Positions 46,101 through 53,805 of a stretch of 64,000 bases of DNA are shown in pieces. This DNA is from Desertivirga brevis. Its GTDB lineage: Bacteria; Bacteroidota; Bacteroidia; Sphingobacteriales; Sphingobacteriaceae. Each line of letters starts with the position of its first letter. Position 1 is the first letter of the stretch. The stretch lies in assembly GCF_017355835.1 (NCBI RefSeq), contig NZ_JAFEWF010000012.1:62001-126000 (forward strand), written 5' to 3'. The notes under the pieces are model-generated. The model worked only from the letters and a program-made list of their open reading frames with translations. It was not told the origin of the DNA and ran no database searches. Position numbers and translations under genes: made by a program.

Positions 46101-46512
46101 AGCCATAGAGTTTTTTGAATTAGCGACAGTTGGTCTATCTGAACCTGGTGCTGCAATGTTCTATAATGATCAGCAGCCGGATAAGATCTTCTACCAGGGA
46201 CTGGCATGGCAGAAATTAGGAGCGGAGGAAAAAGCCAGGGTTATTTTTGAAAATCTTGATAGATATGGTAAAGCTCATCTGGAAGATGAAACTAAGATTG
46301 ATTACTTTGCAGTATCACTTCCTAACCTGCTGATCTTTGAGGATGACCTTAATTTAAGGAACAGGATCCATTGTTTGTATATATCCGGATTGGGACTAGC
46401 CGGAATGGGACAAGCTGCTGAATCTGAAAAAGCTTTACGTGAAGTGTTGGAATACGATGCGATGCATTTTGGAGCCCACTTGCATTTAGAGCTGGTATTG
46501 AAAGAATTATGA
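43189..46512 (+). CDS. DUF5107 domain protein with long C-terminal TPR array
   Basis: 1107 residues, no signal peptide, so cytoplasmic. The N-terminal part (about 35-350) is DUF5107: beta-rich and similar in kind to galactose-mutarotase-like sandwiches (LKIMILPELGGRVQMAYD, WISGGIEFNWPQHHRPSTF, TWGYSDFGQAWDRNLTDEDG). Residues about 470-1100 hold many TPR units (NALGLWYLRRGRFAIALDYF, YVLKAAILRNLEKYEEAFAV, YWLGCAYEGLGETQKAIEFF). The conserved His/Asp/Glu/Trp-rich core hints at sugar binding or catalysis. Members occur beside galactosidase and sugar-porter genes; no activity can be assigned here from sequence alone. It lies between the porter and the GH2 gene in one operon. Confidence 0.88.
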   Translation: MSNNPVTVWEEKVSIPTYGIGQPDKNPMFFEKRVYQGSSGAVYPNPVIEKIFDEKVDKEYIGLFLENKYLKIMILPELGGRVQMAYDKIKERHFIYYNQVIKPALVGLTGPWISGGIEFNWPQHHRPSTFEPVDYTITENEDGSKTVWVNEVEKMFRTKGMACFTLHPDKAYLEIKAKLYNRTNLPQTFLWWANPAVKVNDDYQSVFPPDVNAVFDHGKRDVSTFPIATGTYYKVDYSPGTDISRYKNIPVPTSYMAINSVYDFMGGYEHDTRAGVLHVASHHVSPGKKQWTWGYSDFGQAWDRNLTDEDGPYIELMTGMFTDNQPDFSWLMPYEEKTFTQYFLPYQELGLVKNATKDLLLNIEKADDKAVIKIYATSVQSGLKLVFSLEGNVLHEEGFSIRPEEVYEREIQLPVGGDEKQFSVKILNAAGREVLKYEPVSNKQNPMPAPAKAALKPEEVENNEQLFLTGQHLEQYRHATYSPLDYYNEALKRDPKDIRCNNALGLWYLRRGRFAIALDYFKKSVETITSRNPNPYDSEPYYNLGLTQKYLGNDRETYNAFYKATWSSAWQDIAYFSVAQIDVIRKDFDLALENINKAIDRNANNGKAYVLKAAILRNLEKYEEAFAVAEQALKRDLFNLGALYEEAQVLNDLGRTEEAGKVIQRLLTLSRQNAHNLTEYSIDYAAAGLYEESTELLRLVAEDDSSPLTDYYLAFYFHKLNDVRSSLHLAKAAEASSYLCFPNRVEDIAVLEFAINKNPADYKAPYYLGNFWYDKRQYQDAINNWELSEQRNSTFPTVHRNLAIAYFNKLNLADKALGSFEKAFALDRSDARVLMELDQLYKRINKSPQERIKLLEENLETANQRDDLYLERAALYNFLGDFQKAYDLIMARKFHPWEGGEGRVSGQYIYSLVQLAKQNIGDGNFRKAISQLEEAQFYPHNLGEGKLFGAQENDIFYWLGCAYEGLGETQKAIEFFELATVGLSEPGAAMFYNDQQPDKIFYQGLAWQKLGAEEKARVIFENLDRYGKAHLEDETKIDYFAVSLPNLLIFEDDLNLRNRIHCLYISGLGLAGMGQAAESEKALREVLEYDAMHFGAHLHLELVLKEL

Positions 46513-46528
46513 TATAGGAACAACATTC

Positions 46529-49426
46529 ATGATCAAATTAAATAAATTTATTCTATTCATCGCCTTTATTGCATTCACAGCCTTTAAAGGCGATGAAACG
46601 ATTTCTTTAAGCGGGAAATGGAAGTTTCAGGCAGACCCTAATGGTAAAGGAATTGCTGAAAAATGGTTTTTAAAAAGCCTGGCAGAGGAGGTTAAACTAC
46701 CTGGATCAATGGCGGAAAATCTAAAGGGCGACGAGATTACCCTGAAGACCAAGTGGACCGGTAGTATTTACGATAGCTCTTTTTATTTTAATCCCAGGTT
46801 AGAGAAATATCGCCAGCCTGGGAATATTCATATCCCATTCTGGCTAACTCCTCAGAAGTACTACGTAGGTGCCGCCTGGTATCAAAAAGAGCTGAACATC
46901 CCTTCGGCATGGAAGGGAAAGCGGGTGGTTCTTCATCTGGAGAGATCACATATTGAAACAAGGGTATGGGTAGACGGAGAGGAGATCGGGATGCAGAACA
47001 GCCTTGTGACGGCTCATGAATATGATCTGACTAAGAACTTAAGTCCTGGTAAGCACTTGATCTCGATCCGGGTGGATAACAGCATTAAAGAAATTAATGT
47101 AGGGCCCGACTCCCATAGTATTACTGATCATACCCAGGGAAACTGGAACGGTGTTGTTGGTAAGATTGCGTTGAACGCTGGTTCGCCGGTCTTCTTTGAG
47201 GACATCCAGGTTTTTCCGGATATAAAGAACAGGAAGGCAAGAGTAAAGCTGAATATCAGGAATACAGGATCAGAGAAGACATCCGGTAAGATTTCGATTT
47301 CTGCGAAAAGCTTTAATGTTGAGGCAAAAGATGAAACACAGATTGTTTCCAGCGCTTTTTCGGTTGCAAAGGCCGGCAATACATCTCTGGAGCTCGAATT
47401 GCCATTTGGGCAGGGCATGCAAACCTGGGACGAGTTTAATCCGGCATTGTACAAGCTGACCGCAATTTTAACTACAAAAAAGGTTGAAAGTACCAGGGAA
47501 GTACAATTTGGTATGCGGGAAATTAAGATTGAGGGCAATCGCTTCCTGATAAACGGTCGCCCGGTATTTCTTCGTGGCACTTTGAATAATTGCGAGTTTC
47601 CTCTTACTGGTTATCCAGCCACTGCGGAGATCGCTTGGGAACGGATCTTTAAAATTGCGAAAGATCACGGCCTTAATCATATGCGCTTCCATTCTTGGTG
47701 TCCGCCGGAAGCTGCTTTTATAGCAGCAGACAAAATAGGGCTATACCTTCAACCTGAGGGGCCAAGCTGGCCTAACCATGGGCCCAAGATTGGTCTCGGG
47801 CAACCCATAGATCAGTACTTATACGATGAAACAAACCGCATGGCGAAGGCCTACGGTAATTATGCTTCCTTTACCATGCTTTCGGCAGGAAACGAACCGG
47901 CAGGCGATCAGGTTAAATATTTGAATGCTTTTGTGGATTACTGGAAGAATAAAGATGACCGCCGTGTATATACGGGAATGTCTGTAGGGGGAAGCTGGCC
48001 CATCGTTCCAAAGGCAGAATTTCAGGTAAGAGGCGGAATACGGGGACTAGCCTGGGATAAACGTCCTGAAACTGTATCTGATTTTTCTCAGCCTTTATCC
48101 AAATTCAAAGTACCTTTTGTAGCTCATGAGATCGGTCAATATTGTGTATTCCCTAATTTTGATGAAATCAGGAAGTATACCGGAGTGTACCGTGCCAAAA
48201 ACTTTGAGATGTTTCAGCAGGATCTGAAAGACCGTGGAATGGGAGCACAAGCTCAGGATTTTCTAATGGCTTCAGGAAAGTTGCAAGCTCTTTGTTATAA
48301 GAATGAAATTGAGAAGATGCTTCGCACACCTGGTTACGGAGGTTTTCAATTATTAGGATTACAAGATTTCCCGGGACAAGGAACTGCACTTGTTGGAATC
48401 CTTGATGCTTTCTGGGAAGGTAAAGGCTATATGTCATCCAGCGAGTTCAGGCGTTTTTGTAATACTACAGTACCTCTTGCGCGTCTTCCAAAATTTGTTT
48501 TTAACAATAACGAAACATTGGAAGCAGGAATAGATATGTTCCATTCAGGAGCGGCACCCTTAACAAATGCTGTAATAAGCTGGACAATAAAAGGTGCGGA
48601 AGGTAAACCAGTGGCATCGGGACGTTTTGAAGGTAAAAGCATAGAAATAGGAAATGGTATCCCTGTTGGGAAAATAAGCTATCCATTATCCTCCATAACA
48701 GAACCAACTCAGCTTAACCTGGAAGTTCGTGTAGAAGATACGCCTTTTGTAAACGATTGGGATTTTTGGGTTTACCCTGACAAAACCGAAGAAATTAAGA
48801 ATGATGTCTATTATACTACAGTATTAGATGAGAAGGCCAAAGCTGTTTTAAGTAGAGGCGGCAAGGTATTCCTTAATGCTGCAGGCAAGGTAGTAAAGGG
48901 CAAAGAGGTTGCCATGCATTTTCTTCCTGTTTTCTGGAATACCTCCTGGTTCAAGATGAGGCCTCCTCATGTTACGGGCATGTTTATCCGGGATAAGAGT
49001 CCAGCCTTTGCAGACTTTCCAACCGCCTACCATTCCGACTTGCAATGGTGGGATATTGCTGATCGATCTCAGGTAATGATCATGGAAGGTTTTCCTGCAG
49101 GTTTCAAACCCTTAGTTCAGCCAATTGATACCTGGTTCCTGAACCGCCGGTTAGCCTTGATTTACGAAGCTAGGGTTGGAAAAGGAAAAATCATTGTTAG
49201 CAGTGCGGATCTGAGAAAGGATATAGACCGGCCAGCTTCCAGGGCATTATTCTATAGTCTCCAAAATTATATGGCTTCTGACAAATTCAATCCTCGGGAA
49301 GCGGTAAGTTTTGAGGTGATAAAAGACGTGTTTGTAAATCCTTCCAGGGAGCAATTTAAGACGTACACGAAGGATAGTCCTGACGAATTGAAGCCTAATT
49401 CAAACCAAAATAAAGTTAAACCATAA
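46529..49426 (+). CDS. GH2-family exported glycosidase, beta-galactosidase-like
   Basis: 965 residues. Signal peptide (about 1-19), jelly-roll sugar-binding domain (about 30-225; GAAWYQKELNIPSAWKGKRV, SHIETRVWVDGEEIG), Ig-like domain (about 226-330) and a TIM barrel (about 335-640; FLINGRPVFLRGTLNNCEFP, HMRFHSWCPPEAAFIAADKI). The acid/base in AGNEPAGD is Glu456 and the nucleophile candidate in VAHEIGQY is Glu534; the 78-residue spacing fits family 2. An extra C-terminal part (about 650-950) has beta-sandwich and Rossmann-like features. It hydrolyses a terminal beta-linked sugar in the periplasm; galactose or a related sugar is likely, glucuronic acid cannot be excluded. It is 16 bases after the DUF5107 gene. 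Confidence 0.92.
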   Translation: MIKLNKFILFIAFIAFTAFKGDETISLSGKWKFQADPNGKGIAEKWFLKSLAEEVKLPGSMAENLKGDEITLKTKWTGSIYDSSFYFNPRLEKYRQPGNIHIPFWLTPQKYYVGAAWYQKELNIPSAWKGKRVVLHLERSHIETRVWVDGEEIGMQNSLVTAHEYDLTKNLSPGKHLISIRVDNSIKEINVGPDSHSITDHTQGNWNGVVGKIALNAGSPVFFEDIQVFPDIKNRKARVKLNIRNTGSEKTSGKISISAKSFNVEAKDETQIVSSAFSVAKAGNTSLELELPFGQGMQTWDEFNPALYKLTAILTTKKVESTREVQFGMREIKIEGNRFLINGRPVFLRGTLNNCEFPLTGYPATAEIAWERIFKIAKDHGLNHMRFHSWCPPEAAFIAADKIGLYLQPEGPSWPNHGPKIGLGQPIDQYLYDETNRMAKAYGNYASFTMLSAGNEPAGDQVKYLNAFVDYWKNKDDRRVYTGMSVGGSWPIVPKAEFQVRGGIRGLAWDKRPETVSDFSQPLSKFKVPFVAHEIGQYCVFPNFDEIRKYTGVYRAKNFEMFQQDLKDRGMGAQAQDFLMASGKLQALCYKNEIEKMLRTPGYGGFQLLGLQDFPGQGTALVGILDAFWEGKGYMSSSEFRRFCNTTVPLARLPKFVFNNNETLEAGIDMFHSGAAPLTNAVISWTIKGAEGKPVASGRFEGKSIEIGNGIPVGKISYPLSSITEPTQLNLEVRVEDTPFVNDWDFWVYPDKTEEIKNDVYYTTVLDEKAKAVLSRGGKVFLNAAGKVVKGKEVAMHFLPVFWNTSWFKMRPPHVTGMFIRDKSPAFADFPTAYHSDLQWWDIADRSQVMIMEGFPAGFKPLVQPIDTWFLNRRLALIYEARVGKGKIIVSSADLRKDIDRPASRALFYSLQNYMASDKFNPREAVSFEVIKDVFVNPSREQFKTYTKDSPDELKPNSNQNKVKP

Positions 49427-49437
49427 GTGTAATTCCT

Positions 49438-49464
49438 GAAGCCGAATTTGCTTCCCTTTTTTTT
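49438..49464 (+). terminator. Weak terminator-like hairpin between the GH2 and GH35 genes
   Basis: GAAGC (49438-49442) pairs with GCTTC (49450-49454), followed by CC and eight T (49457-49464). The 5-bp stem is short; partial termination within the operon is possible. Confidence 0.35.
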
Positions 49465-49472
49465 GTAAGCCC

Positions 49473-51905
49473 ATGAAACTTAATACCTTTTTATCGACGT
49501 TTCTTTGTTGCCTTTATTTTGCTGCGGGCAGTCAGACGATCTATTCAATCGATGCAAGTGGCATTCCTGAAGAGCCGCGTAATACATTAAAACTTGGAGG
49601 CGAAGGGGAAAACGGGCAAAGTATTGCGGTAAACAATCAATATATAAGCCTTAATGGAAAGCCATGGATACCGATTACGGGCGAATTTCATTTTTGTCGT
49701 TATCCAAGCCGCTATTGGGATGAATCGCTGAAAAAAATGAAGGCGGGTGGTATTAACACTGTAGCTACCTATTTATTTTGGAATATCCATGAACAAAAGG
49801 AAGGGAAGTTCGACTGGTCGGGGGATAGGGATGTAAGGAAGTTTTTAGAGCTTTGTAGAAAAAATGGATTATATGCTATTGTCCGTATCGGCCCATTTGC
49901 CCATGGTGAGATACGTAATGGAGGGCTTCCCGATTGGCTTTTGGGAAAACCTCTTTCTATTCGTTCAAATGACCCTCTCTACTTATCCTACGTCGAGAAG
50001 TTCTATAAGGCCATTGCTGATGAAATCAAGGGTACCTATTTCAAGGATGGAGGGCCGGTTATTGGTGTTCAGATAGAAAATGAATATCAACACTCCGCTG
50101 CTCCCTGGGGATTAACTTATCCAGGGCAGCCTCATGATATGACCGCCTCTGAGCGCGACCTGGCCTTAACTCAGGAGGGAGTTGGTGTATCCCGGGAGAA
50201 TAATCCATATGCAGCCTTGGGTAATGATCATATGAAAATATTAAAGGAGCTTGCTGTGAAAGCTGGACTGATTACGCCTCTTTATACTGCAACTGGCTGG
50301 GGGAATGCAGCTATCGTGCCTAACGAGAGTATTCCGGTAACTGCGGCTTACGCCTATCCGTTCTGGACACCTAAAAAGGATATTTCTCCTTTTTTCTTGT
50401 ATAAAGACATGAGGAAGAAGCCAGACTATTCTCCTGTGCGCTATGTCACGGAGGATTATCCTGTTTTTCCGGCTGAATTAGGTTCTGGTATCATGACTGT
50501 GTACTCCCGGCGTCCTATTGCGGTTCATAAAAGTTTCGATGCCATGATCAACCGATGCCTGGGCAGTGGGGCCAACGGAGTAGGATATTATATGTATCAC
50601 GGCGGTTCGACTCCTCACAACGACGCTTACTATTTCAGTGATGAGGCTTATGGATTACCCAAGATCTCTTACGATTTTCAGGCTCCTATAGGTGAGTTTG
50701 GCCAGGTACGTGAAGGGTATCATCGCTTGAAGCTGCTACATTGGTTTTTAAACGATTTCGGCGATCGTCTGGCGCCTATGAGAATTGTGTTACCAGAAAA
50801 TGTATCCTCTTTAAAGCCGGAAAATATTAGCGAACTGAGGTATTCGGTCAGGAGTAATGGCACTTCAGGCTTTCTCTTCCTGAATAATTTTCAGGACGAC
50901 ACGACGATGACTTACAAACGGAACCTTCGCTTCTCCATTAATACCTCTAAAGGAAAAGTTAACCTTCCCGCTTCCGGCTCTTTCGACCTTCAGCCTGACG
51001 AGAATCTTATACTGCCTTTTAATTTTAATATGGAAGGGGTGAACCTGCAGTATGCAACGGCGCAGTTGATGGCTCGAGTTGACAATCCAGAAGATCTATT
51101 CTATGTGTTTTTTGCTCCTGAGGGGATTAAGCCTGAATTTTCTTTTGCTCCTGGTGTGAATGTAAATGCCTTAAATCTTACCACCGTCAAAAATACTGCT
51201 GGCAGTACCATAGTAACAGCACTTGGTGACAGAGCAGAATTTTTGATTACTGAGGGTAAAAGACAAGTTAAAGTGTTGGTGTTAACGAAAGAAACTGCAC
51301 TTAAAACTTACCTGGTAGATATTGCAGGTAAGAGAAGATTAATATTTTCGGAGAACACGATCATTCCGGACGAAAATTCTCTTACAATCTTGGGTAGGGA
51401 AAATAACAAGCTTTCCTTTGAAATTTATCCGAAAGTGAATTCAGGAACTATCAGGAGCAATAACCCATTAAAATCCACCAAAGCTGGAAGCAAGTCTGTC
51501 TCTGCGTATTCAATTACACTACCGCAAAGCGATTTTACGGTGCAATCAGTGAAATTTGGAGAGAAGAAGTTTTCCATTAAGCTTCCTGATCTAAGTCCTG
51601 CCTTAAATGATATTTTTCTTCAGATAGACTACACCGGGGATACTGCTATGGGATTTGTAGATGGAAATCTTGTGTTTGATGAGTTTTACAAAGGTATGCC
51701 CTGGGACATTGGCTTACGAAACCTGCTGAGCAGCAACAAAGCCCGTGAAATGGTTTTCTATATCCGGCCTCTCCATAAGAATGCTACGTATCTGAAGGAT
51801 CTAAACCAATCGACGCTGCCGGACTTTGGAAACTCGAAATCTTTACTAAAAGTTAATAGTCTGAAGTTTGTGCCGGAATATAAAACTGTAGTGAGTTTTC
51901 AATAA
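49473..51905 (+). CDS. GH35 beta-galactosidase
   Basis: 810 residues, signal peptide ending YFAAGSQ (about 22). The GH35 TIM barrel spans about 55-420: ITGEFHFCRYPSRYWDESLK, MKAGGINTVATYLFWNIHEQ, GPVIGVQIENEYQ (acid/base Glu204) and YPVFPAELGSG (nucleophile Glu335). C-terminal beta-sandwich domains include GDTAMGFVDGNLVFDEF near the end. It removes beta-linked galactose, typically from plant xyloglucan, pectic galactan or arabinogalactan. It is 46 bases after the GH2 gene, behind a weak hairpin. Confidence 0.95.
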   Translation: MKLNTFLSTFLCCLYFAAGSQTIYSIDASGIPEEPRNTLKLGGEGENGQSIAVNNQYISLNGKPWIPITGEFHFCRYPSRYWDESLKKMKAGGINTVATYLFWNIHEQKEGKFDWSGDRDVRKFLELCRKNGLYAIVRIGPFAHGEIRNGGLPDWLLGKPLSIRSNDPLYLSYVEKFYKAIADEIKGTYFKDGGPVIGVQIENEYQHSAAPWGLTYPGQPHDMTASERDLALTQEGVGVSRENNPYAALGNDHMKILKELAVKAGLITPLYTATGWGNAAIVPNESIPVTAAYAYPFWTPKKDISPFFLYKDMRKKPDYSPVRYVTEDYPVFPAELGSGIMTVYSRRPIAVHKSFDAMINRCLGSGANGVGYYMYHGGSTPHNDAYYFSDEAYGLPKISYDFQAPIGEFGQVREGYHRLKLLHWFLNDFGDRLAPMRIVLPENVSSLKPENISELRYSVRSNGTSGFLFLNNFQDDTTMTYKRNLRFSINTSKGKVNLPASGSFDLQPDENLILPFNFNMEGVNLQYATAQLMARVDNPEDLFYVFFAPEGIKPEFSFAPGVNVNALNLTTVKNTAGSTIVTALGDRAEFLITEGKRQVKVLVLTKETALKTYLVDIAGKRRLIFSENTIIPDENSLTILGRENNKLSFEIYPKVNSGTIRSNNPLKSTKAGSKSVSAYSITLPQSDFTVQSVKFGEKKFSIKLPDLSPALNDIFLQIDYTGDTAMGFVDGNLVFDEFYKGMPWDIGLRNLLSSNKAREMVFYIRPLHKNATYLKDLNQSTLPDFGNSKSLLKVNSLKFVPEYKTVVSFQ

Positions 51906-52125
51906 GGTTAGAAATAGGTAAACGGAGTTGGCTTGTTAAATAAGTTGATCTGTCTTGGTTGGATAGCCGGCACCGCGTTACGTATCCTGAGTTTTACAAG
52001 AAGCATCTTGACGCGTTTTCTAATAATTCACTACCTTTAAATTTTACTGGCCGGCCGCTTAATTCCATAGCTTTTCCTTCAGGGTAAATGTATTGACAGT
52101 ATTTAAGTAAATACAGGTAAGGGAC

Positions 52126-53805
52126 ATGAGCAGGTCAGGAAAATTTATTAAGGCATTTATATCCATGTTTAGATCCATTACCTGCTTAAAATCCTTTATA
52201 ACCGTTAAACTCTTTATTGTCCTTGTTTTACTTCTTGTTTCAAGCAGACTAACAGCCCAGCAATCAGTAGAGAAATGGGGAATGTTTGAAGTCGTCTTAA
52301 AAGGTTCTGAAGCTGGAAACCCTTATATCGGCACTACCTTAAGCGCAGTTTTTCATAACGGGGAGAAGACTTACCGTACTGAGGGTTTTTATGATGGAAA
52401 GGGTATTTACAAGATCAGGTTTATGCCCGATCTGGAAGGGGTGTGGAGCTATTCGATTGAAAGCAATAAGTCTGAGCTGAATAATCAGAAAGGCAGCTTC
52501 ACCTGTACAGCAAGCTCTGGAAAAAATCATGGTAAAGTGAGGGTACGTAATACCTATCACTTCGAATATGCAGATGGAACACCCTTTTATCCTTTTGGAA
52601 CCACTATTTATGAATGGCCTTACCAGGATGCTACTACAAAAAAACAAACCCTGGAGAGCTTAAGGAAGAGTCCCTTCAATAAAGCAAGAGTCCTGGCAAT
52701 ACCGCCTTACAAAGAGAGATATTTGAACGGCCCATTAAAGCTGACTGATTTTCCCTTTATGGGAAGCTCTAAGGCCGATTGGGATTTTTCAAGGTTTAAT
52801 CCAGCTTATTTCAAAAACCTCGACAGCTGTATCGCACATTTGCAGGATCTGGGGATAGAGGCTGATCTGATCCTTTTCCGTCCATATGATAAAGGAAAGT
52901 GGGGTTTTGATACGATGGATGAAGAAACCAACATCCGGTACCTGAAATATATGATTGCCCGTTACGGGGCCTTCCGGAATATCTGGTGGAGCCTTGCCAA
53001 CGAAAATAGCTTCATTAAACATCTTACCGATGAAGATTGGGACAGGCTCTTTCAAGTGATCGTAAAGAACGATCCTCATGAGCACCTCCGGTCAATCCAT
53101 AATGCAGACCGGATCTATGACTATAACAAGCCCTGGATCACGCACGTGAGTTTGCAGTACTATAACGCAGCTAAAGCGCAATGGGGAACTCCTTTGTTAA
53201 AGGACATTTACAGGAAGCCCGTTGTACACGACGAAATAAATTATGAAGGAAACATCGCGAGTCGCTGGGGGAGGATTTCAGGTGAGGAACTTACCTTCCG
53301 TTTCTGGAATGCGTACATTGGCGGAGGTTATGCGACGCATGGAGAATCCTATGTTGAAAGTCCCTGGATATCTAATGGAGGCCGCTTAACCGGTACTAGT
53401 CCGGCAAGGATTAATTTTTTAAGGAAAATTGTTGAGAGTGGCCCGCAAGAAGGGCTAGAGGCGATCGATCATTTTTACGAGACCAATATGGCCGGAAAGC
53501 AGGGGGATTTCTACCTGGTTTACTTCGGAAAGGAGAAATTAAAGGAATGGCCTTTTATACTTCCCAAACGAGGTGTCACTGCCGGAGCTTCCTACCGAGC
53601 AGAGATCATTGACACCTGGAACATGACTATTAAGCCTGTAAAAGATGTATTCGAGCTGCAGCCCATGAAAGGGGATAACTACCGTTTTATTGACAAAAAT
53701 AAAAAGTCGATAAAACTTCCTGGTAGGCCCTACATGGCACTGCGTATTCGAAAAGTAGGCGGTGCTGAGGAGACTTCAAAGGAAATGAAGCATGAGCTGG
53801 AGTAA
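52126..53805 (+). CDS. DUF5060/DUF4038-like/DUF5605 TIM-barrel protein, putative glycosidase
   Basis: 559 residues. The extended N-terminus contains an export signal (hydrophobic 30-44, ending LTAQ); the ATG at 52126 is preceded by AGGTAAGGGAC, while Met14 is an alternative. DUF5060 Ig-like domain (about 50-135; WGMFEVVLKGSEAGNPY, YKIRFMPDLEGVWSYSI) is followed by a TIM barrel (about 145-450; FEYADGTPFYPFGTTIYEWP, IWWSLANENSF) and a DUF5605-like C-terminus. Glu293 (LANEN) and Glu370 (VHDEINYEG), 77 residues apart, have the layout of the acid/base and nucleophile of clan GH-A retaining glycosidases. The substrate is unknown; context suggests the same galactose-containing glycan. Confidence 0.85.
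   Translation: MSRSGKFIKAFISMFRSITCLKSFITVKLFIVLVLLLVSSRLTAQQSVEKWGMFEVVLKGSEAGNPYIGTTLSAVFHNGEKTYRTEGFYDGKGIYKIRFMPDLEGVWSYSIESNKSELNNQKGSFTCTASSGKNHGKVRVRNTYHFEYADGTPFYPFGTTIYEWPYQDATTKKQTLESLRKSPFNKARVLAIPPYKERYLNGPLKLTDFPFMGSSKADWDFSRFNPAYFKNLDSCIAHLQDLGIEADLILFRPYDKGKWGFDTMDEETNIRYLKYMIARYGAFRNIWWSLANENSFIKHLTDEDWDRLFQVIVKNDPHEHLRSIHNADRIYDYNKPWITHVSLQYYNAAKAQWGTPLLKDIYRKPVVHDEINYEGNIASRWGRISGEELTFRFWNAYIGGGYATHGESYVESPWISNGGRLTGTSPARINFLRKIVESGPQEGLEAIDHFYETNMAGKQGDFYLVYFGKEKLKEWPFILPKRGVTAGASYRAEIIDTWNMTIKPVKDVFELQPMKGDNYRFIDKNKKSIKLPGRPYMALRIRKVGGAEETSKEMKHELE

Noticed and set aside
52040..52070. GGCCGGCC palindrome between the GH35 and DUF5605 genes
   Set aside because: An 8-base self-complementary run without a longer stem or T tail is not evidence of a terminator or operator.
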